DNA of 64,000 bases from JAUXFS01 sp050329575 (lineage in GTDB: Bacteria; Pseudomonadota; Alphaproteobacteria; Rhodospirillales; Defluviicoccaceae): positions 23,710 through 87,709 of the forward strand of contig JBHJOP010000041.1 in assembly GCA_050329575.1 (NCBI GenBank), read 5' to 3'. A program made the translations under genes and the position numbers. Of this stretch, positions 50,927 through 62,090 are shown piece after piece. The notes below the pieces were generated by a model. That model saw only the letters and a program-made list of their open reading frames with translations, searched no databases and had not been told where the DNA came from. How positions within the stretch are numbered: position 1 is the first letter of the stretch; each line of letters starts with the position of its first letter.

Positions 50927-52030
50927 CTACTGCACGTAGTCGTACTTGCCGTCGTTCCAGACGTAGAAGACGTAGCCGGGGGCGGTGACGTCACCCTTCT
51001 CGTCGAAGCCGATCTCGCCCAGCACCGTATCGAAGGTGTTGGACTTCAGTGCCTTGGCAACCGCTTCGGTGTCGGTCGTGCCCGCCTTCTCGACCGCCTG
51101 CACCCAAGCCTGGATGGCCCCGTAGGTGTAGAGGTTGTAGCCCTCGGGCTCGATCCCCTTGTCGCGGAACCGCTGCACGACCGGTGCGGCGACGGGGTTC
51201 TTGCGCGGGTCGGGGCTGAACGTCATCAACGTGCCCTCGCCGGTCGGACCGGTGATCTTCCAGTACTCGTCCGTCACCAGGGCGTCACCGGACACCAGTT
51301 GCGGCTTGTAGCCCTGTTCGTGAGCCTGGCGGATCATCAGCCCCGCCTCGGTGTGGTAGCCGCCGACGTAGATGACGTCGACGCCGGCTCCCTTCAGCTT
51401 GCTGACCAGCGCGGTGTAGTCCTTCTCGCCGGCCGTGTAGGCCTCGTACATGGCCTCCTTCACGCCCCGGGCGTTGAGCGTCTTCTTGGTCTCGTCCGCC
51501 AAGCCCTTGCCGTAGGCGGTCTTGTCGTGGAGGACGGCGATCTTCTTGCCGCCGAACTTGTCGGCCAGATAATTGCCGGCGACGGAGCCCTGCTGATCGT
51601 CGCGGCCGCAGGTGCGAAAGACGTTCGGGCCGCCTTCCTCGGTCAGCTTCGGGTTGGTCGATGCCGGAGAGATTTGAAGGATGTTCTCCTCCTCGTAGAC
51701 CTTGGACGCCGGAATCGACGAGCCGGAGCAGAAATGCCCGGCCATGAACACCACCCCTTCGCTGGCAGCCTTGTTGGCGACCGCCACCGCCTGCTTGGGA
51801 TCGCAGGCGTCGTCCTCGATGAGAAGCTTCAGTTTCTGGCCGAGCACGCCACCCGCGGCGTTGATATCCGCCACCGCCATCTCCGCGCCGTTCTTCATCT
51901 GCTCACCGAACGTCGCATACTGTCCGGTCATCGGCCCAGCGGTGGCGATGGTGATCTCCGCTTTGGCCGCTCCGAAGCTCGCCAAAGCCAACGTGGCAAC
52001 GGCGGCGAGAGCCGTCTTAGCATACATCAT
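50927..52030 (-). CDS. livK: branched-chain amino-acid ABC transporter, substrate-binding protein
   Basis: 367 residues from the first of two adjacent ATGs at 52030. Signal peptide (TALAAVATLALASFGAAKA), then a type I periplasmic-binding-protein fold: ITIATAGPMTGQYATFGEQMKNGAEMA-type start, GHFCSGSSIPASKVYEE with the Leu/Ile/Val-binding Ser-rich loop, and a disulfide-capable pair CDPKQ/HFC. Delivers branched-chain or related amino acids to the LivHMGF complex encoded upstream on the same strand, from which it is separated by 168 bases and so may have its own promoter. Confidence 0.94.
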   Translation of the reverse strand: MMYAKTALAAVATLALASFGAAKAEITIATAGPMTGQYATFGEQMKNGAEMAVADINAAGGVLGQKLKLLIEDDACDPKQAVAVANKAASEGVVFMAGHFCSGSSIPASKVYEEENILQISPASTNPKLTEEGGPNVFRTCGRDDQQGSVAGNYLADKFGGKKIAVLHDKTAYGKGLADETKKTLNARGVKEAMYEAYTAGEKDYTALVSKLKGAGVDVIYVGGYHTEAGLMIRQAHEQGYKPQLVSGDALVTDEYWKITGPTGEGTLMTFSPDPRKNPVAAPVVQRFRDKGIEPEGYNLYTYGAIQAWVQAVEKAGTTDTEAVAKALKSNTFDTVLGEIGFDEKGDVTAPGYVFYVWNDGKYDYVQ

Positions 52031-52145
52031 TCCGATTCTTCCTTCCCTGACATCGAAACTGAGGGATCCGTAGTCACCGCCCGTCTGCGGGCCATACCCG
52101 GCATGCCTGCCTATTGTTCTTATACCCGTGCAAGTTAGCATGTCT

Positions 52146-52181
52146 TCGCCGGTCGGCGATACTATGTTTTCGCCGTATCGC
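52146..52181. repeat. nested inverted repeats before livK
   Basis: TCGCCG-GT-CGGCGA (52146-52159) overlaps a second dyad GCGATAC/GTATCGC (52156-52162 and 52175-52181, 12-base loop). The two hairpins share bases and are mutually exclusive. They lie between the last gene of the livHMGF unit and livK, where a terminator, attenuator or operator is expected; no T run supports a plain terminator. Confidence 0.4.
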
Positions 52182-52198
52182 TCGACAGTTAAAGATCG

Positions 52199-52543
52199 TT
52201 AATGCCTGCTCCTCCATCCGAAGATGCCGGTCCGTTCGTACAACCAGGGATACTGGGTCACCATCTTTCGAGCACGCGTGAGCCGAAACGCGAACCCTGC
52301 CATGCCCATCAGGACGGCAGCGTCGATCACGTAACCGCTACCGGACAACAGCTCGCCGTCGAACAACGAGAAGATCAGGAACCGGGACGCCCCCGCCAGC
52401 AAAGCGCAGTAGACGAACAGCTGCCAGAGCGGGCGCCAGGTGGCGGCCAGCGCCTGGCCGGTCATGTAGGCGGCGAAGCCCAGGATGACGACGGTCACGA
52501 TGACGAACGACCCGACGGATGCACCCAGCAACGATTCCATCAC
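52199..52543 (-). CDS. small membrane protein of the liv operon (DUF6867-like)
   Basis: 114 residues with three membrane helices (about 10-32, 38-58 and 68-87) and a basic C-terminus ending WLYERTGIFGWRSR. Small proteins of this type sit downstream of livF in many alphaproteobacteria (I recall the family as DUF6867); function unknown, probably linked to the transporter. 13 bases after livF. Confidence 0.85.
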   Translation of the reverse strand: MMESLLGASVGSFVIVTVVILGFAAYMTGQALAATWRPLWQLFVYCALLAGASRFLIFSLFDGELLSGSGYVIDAAVLMGMAGFAFRLTRARKMVTQYPWLYERTGIFGWRSRH

Positions 52544-52556
52544 CGTTTGCTCTCGT

Positions 52557-53267
52557 TCAATGCCCGCCCTCGAGGTAGGCGGCCCGGACCTCGGGATTGG
52601 CCAGCAGCGACCGCCCCGTCCCCGACAGGGTGATCCGGCCGTTGACCATGACGTAGCCGCGATCGGCGAGCCTCAGAGCGTGAAAGGCGTTCTGCTCGAC
52701 CAGGAACACGGTGACGTTTTCCTTCTCGTTGATGTCCTTGATCACCCGAAAGATCTGCTTGACGACCATCGGCGCGAGGCCGAGGGACGGCTCGTCGAGC
52801 AACAGCAGCCGTGGCCGGCTCATCAGCGCCCGGGCGATCGCCAGCATCTGTTGCTCGCCGCCCGACAGGGTGCCGCCGCGCTGGCCCTGGCGTTCCCGGA
52901 GGATCGGGAACAGGGCGAACACCCGCGTCAGGTCCTCTTCGAAATGCTCCGGCTGCGCCGTGGTCGCCCCCATCTGCAGGTTTTCCATCACCGTCATCCG
53001 GGGGAAGATCCGCCGCCCCTCCGGCGCCTGGGCGATGCCGGACCCGATGATCTCGTGGGTGCGCTTCGTCGTGATGTCCTCGCCCTCGAAGACCACGCTG
53101 CCCCGCGCCGCGCGCGGGCTTCCGCAGATGGTCATCAGCAGCGTCGACTTCCCGGCACCGTTGGCCCCGATCAGGGTCACGACCTCGCCGCTGTCGACCT
53201 GCAGGTCGACCCCCCGCAACGCTTCGATGTTGCCGTAGAAGGTATGGACGCCGGAGATCGTCAGCAT
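52557..53267 (-). CDS. livF: branched-chain amino-acid ABC transporter ATPase LivF
   Basis: 236 residues from the ATG at 53267 (AGGGTGA upstream); a GTG at 53276 overlapping the livG stop is an alternative. Walker A IGANGAGKSTLL, ABC signature LSGGEQQMLAIARAL, Walker B LLLLDEPSLGLAP and the LivF-typical VFLVEQNAFHALRLADRGYVMVNG-like H-loop region. One of the two ATPases driving the permease. Confidence 0.96.
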   Translation of the reverse strand: MLTISGVHTFYGNIEALRGVDLQVDSGEVVTLIGANGAGKSTLLMTICGSPRAARGSVVFEGEDITTKRTHEIIGSGIAQAPEGRRIFPRMTVMENLQMGATTAQPEHFEEDLTRVFALFPILRERQGQRGGTLSGGEQQMLAIARALMSRPRLLLLDEPSLGLAPMVVKQIFRVIKDINEKENVTVFLVEQNAFHALRLADRGYVMVNGRITLSGTGRSLLANPEVRAAYLEGGH

Positions 53268-53272
53268 CGCGG

Positions 53273-54156
53273 TCACCCTGCGCCGCGGCCGTCGCCGATG
53301 CCGAGATCCTGCGCCACCTCGGGCGGCAGTTCGTCGTCCTCCTCCTCGCCGAGGTAGGCGCGGATCACCGCCGGGTCGCTTCTCACCTCCGCCGGCGAAC
53401 CGTCGGAGATCTTGCGGCCGTAATCGAGAACGACGATGTGGTCGGAGATGCCCATCACCACGCTCATGTCGTGCTCGATCAGCAGCAGGCCGATCCGGTG
53501 CTCGTCCCGGATGTAGAGCAGCAACTCGTTGAGATCGGCCGACTCGCGCGGGTTCAAGCCCGCCGCCGGTTCGTCGAGGCACAGCAGAACCGGCTTCGTG
53601 CACATCGCGCGGGCGATCTCCAGCCGCCGCTGGGCGCCGTAGGGCAGACTGGCCGCCGCCCAGTCCGCATAGTCCGTCAGCCGGACGCGGTCGAGCCAGT
53701 AGCGCGCCAGCTCCACCGCCGCGGCCTCCGCGTGCCGGTAGCGCGGCAGGCCCAACAGTCCCGCGAAGGTGAACGCGGAGGCGCGCATCAGTTCATTGTG
53801 CTGGGCGACGACCAGGTTCTCCAACACCGTCATCGCCCCGAACAGGCGGATGTTCTGGAATGTCCGGGCGACCCGCGCTTCCCACGGGATGCGATAGCCT
53901 TCCATCCGTTCGAGCAGAAACGCCCCCTTGGCGGGGTTGTTGAGGGTCAAACGACCGATGGTCGGCTTGTAGAACCCGGTGAGGCAGTTGAAGACGGTGG
54001 TCTTGCCGGCTCCGTTGGGGCCGATGATGGCGGTGATCTGCCGCTCGGCGGCTTCGAAAGAGACATCGTCGACGGCGACCAGCCCGCCGAACCTCATGGT
54101 CAGGTGTTCGACATCGAGCAGCGGCCGAGCCGCGGCGGCCGGCCCGCGGGCGGCAC

Positions 54157-54160
<4 letters not shown>
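53273..54160 (-). CDS. livG: branched-chain amino-acid ABC transporter ATPase LivG
   Basis: 295 residues. Walker A IIGPNGAGKTTVFN, the LivG-type signature LPYGAQRRLEIARAM, Walker B LLCLDEPAAGLNP, and H-loop LLIEHDMSVVMG. The C-terminal extension is acidic. Start overlaps the livM stop by 4 bases. Confidence 0.96.
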
Positions 54161-55743
<1,583 letters not shown>

Positions 55744-55747
55744 CGGC

Positions 55748-56662
<915 letters not shown>

Positions 56663-56995
56663 CGGCCCTCGTCCATCCTCACGCGGTCGGCCGTCGACGC
56701 CGCCCCGCGATGGCAACGCCCGACGCCGAGACACCAACAAACGAAGGCCGGAACGGTGGCGTCCGGCCCGTCGTGACCGCGGAAGATGGCGCCGCTTCCC
56801 TCAACTGGCCTCGCCTCTGTTCCGTCCCGTCTTGTGCGGGAACGCCCGACCGAAGGGCCCTCGGCCCGCTCTCACGACCCGGTTACCGTGCCGGGATCGG
56901 CATGGTGTCTTCGCAGGCGGCTGTAAAGTCAAGCGAAAAACGCCCGCTCAGGCCCCGCATCCCGCCGGCGGCGGGGCCCGCGAGGCGCGACCGGG
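56663..56995. other. intergenic region upstream of livH
   Basis: 333 bases without a supported gene. It contains the terminator for the icmF unit (56936-56978) and a TTGACT hexamer (minus strand, 56932-56927) that could be a -35 box for the liv operon, paired only with a weak GACACC 17 bases on. The part nearest livH (56663-56880) shows a 7-bp GGCCGGA...TCCGGCC inverted repeat (about 56743-56768). Confidence 0.45.
56936..56978 (-). terminator. terminator after the icmF unit
   Basis: A perfect 8-bp inverted repeat GGCCCCGC/GCGGGGCC (56951-56958 and 56971-56978, 12-base loop) is followed on the minus strand, after 10 bases, by TTTTT (56940-56936). It lies just downstream of the small-protein gene that ends the icmF unit. 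Confidence 0.5.
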
Positions 56996-57214
56996 TCAGT
57001 CGGATCGCTTCTTGGCGAGGACATAGGCGAGCTTGCGCGCCGCCAATCGCTTGAGGGCCTCCTCGCCGACACCGGGAGCGCCGACGATGGTCACCTCGAC
57101 GTTGGTGCGCGGGTCGATGGCGGAGACCCGCACCCCGCCGCCGATCCAATGGAACTCGAACAGCACCTCCCCCGCCCCGCCGCCGCCCGGCGCCTTGCCG
57201 TCGACACCGCCCAT
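56996..57214 (-). CDS. small conserved protein after icmF (DUF6898-like)
   Basis: 72 residues, 28 bases after icmF. After a Gly-rich lead it reads EVLFEFHWIGGGVRVSAIDP and VEVTIVGAPGVGEEALKRLA, ending in KLAYVLAKK. Very similar short proteins occur as orphans in alphaproteobacteria (I recall them as DUF6898). No catalytic residues or membrane segments; function unknown. Confidence 0.8.
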   Translation of the reverse strand: MGGVDGKAPGGGGAGEVLFEFHWIGGGVRVSAIDPRTNVEVTIVGAPGVGEEALKRLAARKLAYVLAKKRSD

Positions 57215-57242
57215 GGCTCCCCTCGCGACGCCGGCGCCGACG

Positions 57243-60200
57243 CTACATGCTGCGGCGATACTGGCCGCCGACGTCGAACAGGGCGGAGGCGATCTGACCC
57301 AGCGACAGCACCCGCACCGCCTCCATCAGCACCGCGAAGACGTTCTCCCCGCCGGTCGCGGCCCGCTGCAACCGCTTGACCATCGCCGGCGCGGCGGCGG
57401 CGTTGCGATCCTGGAACGCCCGCAGGCGTGCGATCTGGCCGCGCTTCTCGGCCTCGGTCGAGCGGACGAGGTCGGGGGTCGGCGGCATCGACCCCTGCGG
57501 GTTGAGGAAAGTGTTGACGCCGACGATCGGATAGCTGCCGTCGTGCTTGCGGCGCTCGTAGTAGAGCGACTCGTCCTGGATCTTGCCGCGCTGATAGCCG
57601 GTCTCCATCGCGCCCAGCACGCCCCCCCGTTCGCTGATCCGCTCGAACTCCTCGAGCACCGCCTCCTCCACCAGATCGGTCAGCTCGTCGATGATGAATG
57701 CGCCCTGGTTGGGGTTCTCGTTCCTGGCGAGGCCCCATTCGCGGTTGATGATCAGCTGGATCGCCATCGCCCGGCGCACGCTCTCCTCGGTCGGGGTGGT
57801 AATCGCCTCGTCGTAGGCGTTGGTGTGGAGGCTGTTGGTGTTGTCGTAGACGGCGAGCAGCGCCTGCAGGGTGGTGCGGATGTCGTTGAAGCTGTACTCC
57901 TGGGCGTGCAGCGACCGGCCCGAAGTCTGGGTGTGGTACTTGAGCTTCTGCGACCGCTCGTTGGCGCCGTACCTGAAGCGCATCGCGGTCGACCAGATCC
58001 GCCGCGCCACCCGCCCCATCACCGTGTATTCCGGCTCCATGCCGGCGGAGAAGAAGAACGACAGGTTGGGCGCGAAATCGTCGATGTGCATGCCGCGCGC
58101 GAGGTAAGCCTCGACGTAGGTGAAGCCGTTGGCGAGCGTGAACGCGAGCTGCGAGATCGGGTTCGCCCCCGCCTCGGCGATGTGGTAGCCGGAGATCGAC
58201 ACCGAGTAGAAGTTGCGCACCCGGTGGTGGACGAAATACTCCTGGATGTCCGCCATCATCCGGAGGGCGAACTCGGTGGAGAAGATGCAGGTGTTCTGTC
58301 CCTGGTCCTCCTTGAGGATGTCCGCCTGAACGGTGCCGCGGACGTTCTCCAGCACCCATTCGGCGATCTTCTCCGCCTCCTCCTCGGTCGGTCGGCGGCC
58401 GTTGTCGGCCTCGAAGCGGGCGAGCTGCTGGTCGATGGCGGCGTTGAAGAACATCGCCAGGATCGCCGGCGCCGGGCCGTTGATGGTCATCGACACCGAT
58501 GTCGACGGATGGCAGAGGTCGAACCCGTCGTAGAGCACCTTGATGTCGTCGAGGGTGGCGATCGACACGCCCGAGTTGCCGATCTTGCCGTAGATGTCCG
58601 GCCGCTCGTCGGGATCGAAGCCGTAGAGGGTCACCGAGTCGAAGGCGGTAGACAGCCGTTTCGCCTCCGAGTCCTTGGACAGGAACCTGAAGCGCTGGTT
58701 GGTGCGGAACGGATCGCCCTCGCCGGCGAACATCCGTGTCGGGTCCTCGCCCTCGCGCTTGAAGGCGAAGACGCCGGCGGTGTAGGGGAAGCTGCCGGGC
58801 ACGTTCTCGCGCAGCAGCCAGCGCAGGATCTCGCCCTCGTCCTGATAGCGGGGCAACGCCACCTTGGCAACGCGGGTGCCGGACAGGGTGACGTGGGTCA
58901 GCGCCGTCCGCACCTCGCGGTCGCGCATGCGGACCACGTATTCCTCGCCCCCATAGGCGTCGCACACCGTCGGCCACATCTCCAACAGCTTGCGGCAGCG
59001 CGGATCGAGTGCCGCGTCGCGGTCGGCGAGCAGCGCGTCGACCGCCCGCATGTCGTCGCCGCCGGCCTGTTCGAGCATCCGCCGGGTCTCGCGCAGATGC
59101 TGGCGCTCGCGGGCGATCGTCACCTGCTTCGCGACCTCGGCGTGGTAGCCGCGCACCGTGGCGGCGACCTCGGCGAGATAGCGCTGGCGGGCGGCGGGAA
59201 CGATGCCGCCGCCGGGCTCCGACCACTTGCCTTCGACCGCCGGCGCCTCGCACCGCCACCGCCCGAGGCCGCGCCGCTCGAACTCGCCGATCAGCGACCG
59301 GTAGAGGGCGGTGACGCCGGAATCGTTGAAGCGGGCGGCGATGGTGCCGAACACCGGCATCTCGTCTGCCGGCACCGCGAACGCCTCCCGGTTGCGCTGC
59401 ATCTGCTTGGCGACGTCGCGAAGCGCGTCGCGGGCGCCCTTGCGGTCGAACTTGTTGATGACCACGAAATCGGCGAAATCCAGCATGTCGATCTTCTCGA
59501 GCTGGCTGGCGGCACCGAATTCCGGCGTCATCACGTAGATCGAGACGTCGACGTGGGGGACGATGCCGGCGTCGCCCTGGCCGATTCCCGGCGTCTCGAC
59601 GACGATCAGGTCGAAGCCGGCGGACTTGACCGCGGCGACGATGTCGGGCAGCGCCTCCGGCACGTCGCGCCCGCCGGCGCGGGTGGCGAGCGAGCGCATG
59701 TAGACGCTGGGCGCGGCGATGGCGTTCATGCGGATGCGGTCGCCGAGCAGGGCGCCGCCGGTCTTGCGCCGCGACGGATCGACGGCGATCACCGCGATCC
59801 GCGGCTCTGCGCCGTAGAGGCGGAAGCGGCGGATGATCTCGTCGGTGAGCGACGACTTGCCGGCGCCGCCGGTGCCGGTGATGCCGAGCACCGGTACGCC
59901 GTCGCGGCGTCCGGCCAGGGCGCGCAGCTCGTCCCGCCGCGCCTCGGCGAGGACGCCGTTCTGAAGGGCGGTGACGATGCGCGCCAAGGCCCGCGGATCG
60001 CCCTCCGCGAGCGCGGCGAAATCGGCCGGCAGCGCGGCGGTCGGATCGAAGTCGGCCTGGCGCATCATGTCGTCGATCATGCCCTGCAGGCCCATCAGGC
60101 GACCATCCTCCGGCGAGTAGATGCGGGCGACGCCGTAGGCCTGCAGCTCGGCGATCTCGTCAACGACGATGACCCCGCCGCCGCCGGCGAACACCTTGAT

Positions 60201-60533
60201 CTCCGATCCCCCGCGGGCGCGGAGCAGGTCGAGCATGTACTTGAAGAACTCGAGGTGGCCGCCCTGGTAGGAGCTGACGGCGATCCCCTGCACGTCCTCC
60301 TGCAGGGCGGCGGTGACGATCTCCTCCACCGATCGGTTGTGGCCGAGGTGGATCACCTCCGCGCCGCTCGCCTGCAGGATGCGGCGGATGATGTTGATCG
60401 AGGCGTCGTGGCCGTCGAACAGGCTGGCCGCGGTGACGAAGCGGATCGGGTTGCGGAACCGGACCTTGCGGGGGGGTCGGACGGCGGCGGTGTTGGCGGG
60501 GGCGGCTGCTTCGTCGGGCACGATGCGCTCCAC
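57243..60533 (-). CDS. icmF: fused isobutyryl-CoA mutase IcmF (B12-dependent, with G-protein chaperone)
   Basis: 1096 residues from a GTG at 60533, standard for IcmF; no ATG lies nearby and a longer frame is not conserved in character. Order: B12-binding domain (about 20-150) with the lower-axial His context VIHLGHNRS; MeaI-type G-protein domain (about 180-480) with Walker A GITGTGGAGKSSL and NKFD; linker; then the mutase TIM-barrel (about 550-1096) with YGFDPDERPDIYGK and HTNAYDEAIT. It interconverts isobutyryl- and n-butyryl-CoA (some members act on isovaleryl- or pivalyl-CoA) and the G domain guards cofactor loading. The neighbouring liv genes and a LiuR-like operator fit branched-chain catabolism. 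Confidence 0.95.
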   Translation of the reverse strand: MERIVPDEAAAPANTAAVRPPRKVRFRNPIRFVTAASLFDGHDASINIIRRILQASGAEVIHLGHNRSVEEIVTAALQEDVQGIAVSSYQGGHLEFFKYMLDLLRARGGSEIKVFAGGGGVIVVDEIAELQAYGVARIYSPEDGRLMGLQGMIDDMMRQADFDPTAALPADFAALAEGDPRALARIVTALQNGVLAEARRDELRALAGRRDGVPVLGITGTGGAGKSSLTDEIIRRFRLYGAEPRIAVIAVDPSRRKTGGALLGDRIRMNAIAAPSVYMRSLATRAGGRDVPEALPDIVAAVKSAGFDLIVVETPGIGQGDAGIVPHVDVSIYVMTPEFGAASQLEKIDMLDFADFVVINKFDRKGARDALRDVAKQMQRNREAFAVPADEMPVFGTIAARFNDSGVTALYRSLIGEFERRGLGRWRCEAPAVEGKWSEPGGGIVPAARQRYLAEVAATVRGYHAEVAKQVTIARERQHLRETRRMLEQAGGDDMRAVDALLADRDAALDPRCRKLLEMWPTVCDAYGGEEYVVRMRDREVRTALTHVTLSGTRVAKVALPRYQDEGEILRWLLRENVPGSFPYTAGVFAFKREGEDPTRMFAGEGDPFRTNQRFRFLSKDSEAKRLSTAFDSVTLYGFDPDERPDIYGKIGNSGVSIATLDDIKVLYDGFDLCHPSTSVSMTINGPAPAILAMFFNAAIDQQLARFEADNGRRPTEEEAEKIAEWVLENVRGTVQADILKEDQGQNTCIFSTEFALRMMADIQEYFVHHRVRNFYSVSISGYHIAEAGANPISQLAFTLANGFTYVEAYLARGMHIDDFAPNLSFFFSAGMEPEYTVMGRVARRIWSTAMRFRYGANERSQKLKYHTQTSGRSLHAQEYSFNDIRTTLQALLAVYDNTNSLHTNAYDEAITTPTEESVRRAMAIQLIINREWGLARNENPNQGAFIIDELTDLVEEAVLEEFERISERGGVLGAMETGYQRGKIQDESLYYERRKHDGSYPIVGVNTFLNPQGSMPPTPDLVRSTEAEKRGQIARLRAFQDRNAAAAPAMVKRLQRAATGGENVFAVLMEAVRVLSLGQIASALFDVGGQYRRSM

Positions 60534-60606
60534 GTCTGACGGACCGATGCGAGGCGACGGCGGCCGCCAGGGTGCCCGGCGGTTCGCGGGAGCGCCGCCG
60601 CCTTCC

Positions 60607-60624
60607 GTTGACGTAAACGTAAAC
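60607..60624. promoter_or_regulatory. LiuR/MerR-type palindrome upstream of icmF
   Basis: The 18-bp sequence GTTGACGTAAACGTAAAC is a dyad with 7 of 9 base pairs symmetric. It closely resembles the consensus reported for LiuR, the MerR-family regulator of branched-chain amino-acid degradation in proteobacteria (TTTACGTnnACGTAAA-like, from memory). It is 74 bases before the icmF start in the divergent region with the metY-like gene. No LiuR gene is in the window. Confidence 0.45.
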
Positions 60625-60785
60625 GGTCCCGCCGCCGAGGTAAAGACGTCGCGCGCATCGCCGCGGGCGGCCGCAAAAAGCTTGGGGACGGCAGAGGAGA
60701 GCGTGTATCTTCCGCCGTCTCCCGCCCGCGCGCATGCGCCCATCGGGGAAGCGCAAGCCATCGGCGGAGCACAAGGAGGAAACCG

Positions 60786-62078
60786 GTGACCCGACAGAGA
60801 CCCCACCCGGAAACCGTCGTCCTGCACGCCGGCTATCGCAACGATCCCGAGACCGGTGCCGTCGCGGCGCCGATCTACCAGACCACGTCCTACCAGTTCC
60901 GCCACACCCAGCACGCCGAGAACCTGTTCGCGCTGAAGGAGCTCGGCAACATCTACACCCGCATCATGAACCCGACCTGCGACGTGCTGGAGCAGCGCCT
61001 CACCGCCCTCGAGGGCGGCGCCGCGGCGCTCGCGCTCGGCTCGGGCCAGGCGGCCTCCACCTTCGCGGTGCTCAACCTCTGCGAGGCCGGCGACAACTTC
61101 GTCAGCTCGACCGACCTCTACGGCGGCACCTGGAACCTGTTCGCCAACACCCTCAAGGCGCTCGGCGTCGAGGTCCGGTTCGTCGATCCCGCCGACCCGG
61201 AGAACTTCCGCCGGGCGACCGACGCCCGCACCCGCTGCTACTACGCCGAGACGCTGCCGAACCCGAAGCTGCACGTGTTTCCGATCCGCGAGGTCGCCGA
61301 CATCGGCCGCTCGCTCGGGGTGCCGCTGATCGTCGACAACACCGCCGCCCCGGTGATCTGCCGGCCGCTCGACCACGGCGCCGCGATCGTCATGTACTCG
61401 ACCACCAAGTACATCGGCGGCCACGGCACCTCGATCGGCGGCGTCATCGTCGACGGCGGCACCTTCGACTGGGAGGCCCACGGCGAGCGCTTCCCGACCC
61501 TCACCCGGCCGGACCCCAGCTACCACGGCGCGGTGTGGACCGAGGCGGTCAAGCCGCTGGGGCCGATCGCCTACATCATCCGCGCCCGGGTGGTGCTGCT
61601 GCGCGACATCGGCGCGGCGATGAGCCCGTTCAACGCCTTCCTGTTCGTCCAGGGGCTGGAGACGCTGCCGCTCCGGATGCGCGCCCACTGCGACAACGCC
61701 GCCAAGGTGGCCGAGTTCCTGAACGGCCACCCCAAGGTCGCCCGCGTCATCTGGCCGGGCTTCCAGTCGGGCGAGGTGCGACGGCGGGCCGACGCCTACC
61801 TCGAGGGCGGCCACGGCGCGCTGGTCGGGTTCGAGCTGAAGGCCGGTCGCGAGGCCGGGCGGCGGTTCATCGATTCGCTGAAGATGGTCTACCACGTCGC
61901 CAACATCGGCGATGCGCGGACGCTGGCCATCCACCCCGCCTCCACCACCCATTCGCAGCTGTCGCCGGAGGACCGGCTGGCGACCGGGGTCTCGGAGGGC
62001 TACGTGCGCCTGTCGGTCGGCATCGAGCACATCGACGACATCGTCGCCGACCTCGACCAAGCGCTCGAGACGGCCTAG
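60786..62078 (+). CDS. metY: O-acetylhomoserine sulfhydrylase-type PLP enzyme (MetY-like)
   Basis: 430 residues from a GTG at 60786 with a perfect AAGGAGG site. Cys/Met-metabolism PLP family: IYQTTSYQF, YTRIMNPT, LGSGQAAS, IVDNTAAPVICRP and the PLP-Lys in MYSTTKYIGGHG. The length and the GAVWTEAV...PFNAFLFVQGLETL pattern fit O-acetylhomoserine aminocarboxypropyltransferase, which makes homocysteine from O-acetylhomoserine and sulfide. Followed 12 bases later by hemB. Confidence 0.92.
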   Translation: MTRQRPHPETVVLHAGYRNDPETGAVAAPIYQTTSYQFRHTQHAENLFALKELGNIYTRIMNPTCDVLEQRLTALEGGAAALALGSGQAASTFAVLNLCEAGDNFVSSTDLYGGTWNLFANTLKALGVEVRFVDPADPENFRRATDARTRCYYAETLPNPKLHVFPIREVADIGRSLGVPLIVDNTAAPVICRPLDHGAAIVMYSTTKYIGGHGTSIGGVIVDGGTFDWEAHGERFPTLTRPDPSYHGAVWTEAVKPLGPIAYIIRARVVLLRDIGAAMSPFNAFLFVQGLETLPLRMRAHCDNAAKVAEFLNGHPKVARVIWPGFQSGEVRRRADAYLEGGHGALVGFELKAGREAGRRFIDSLKMVYHVANIGDARTLAIHPASTTHSQLSPEDRLATGVSEGYVRLSVGIEHIDDIVADLDQALETA

Positions 62079-62090
62079 GCGACCGGGGCG

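Noticed and set aside
57033..60539. A long open frame on the plus strand opposite icmF
   Set aside because: Same artefact of high GC3: composition is low-complexity and no family is recognisable, while icmF on the minus strand matches over its full length.
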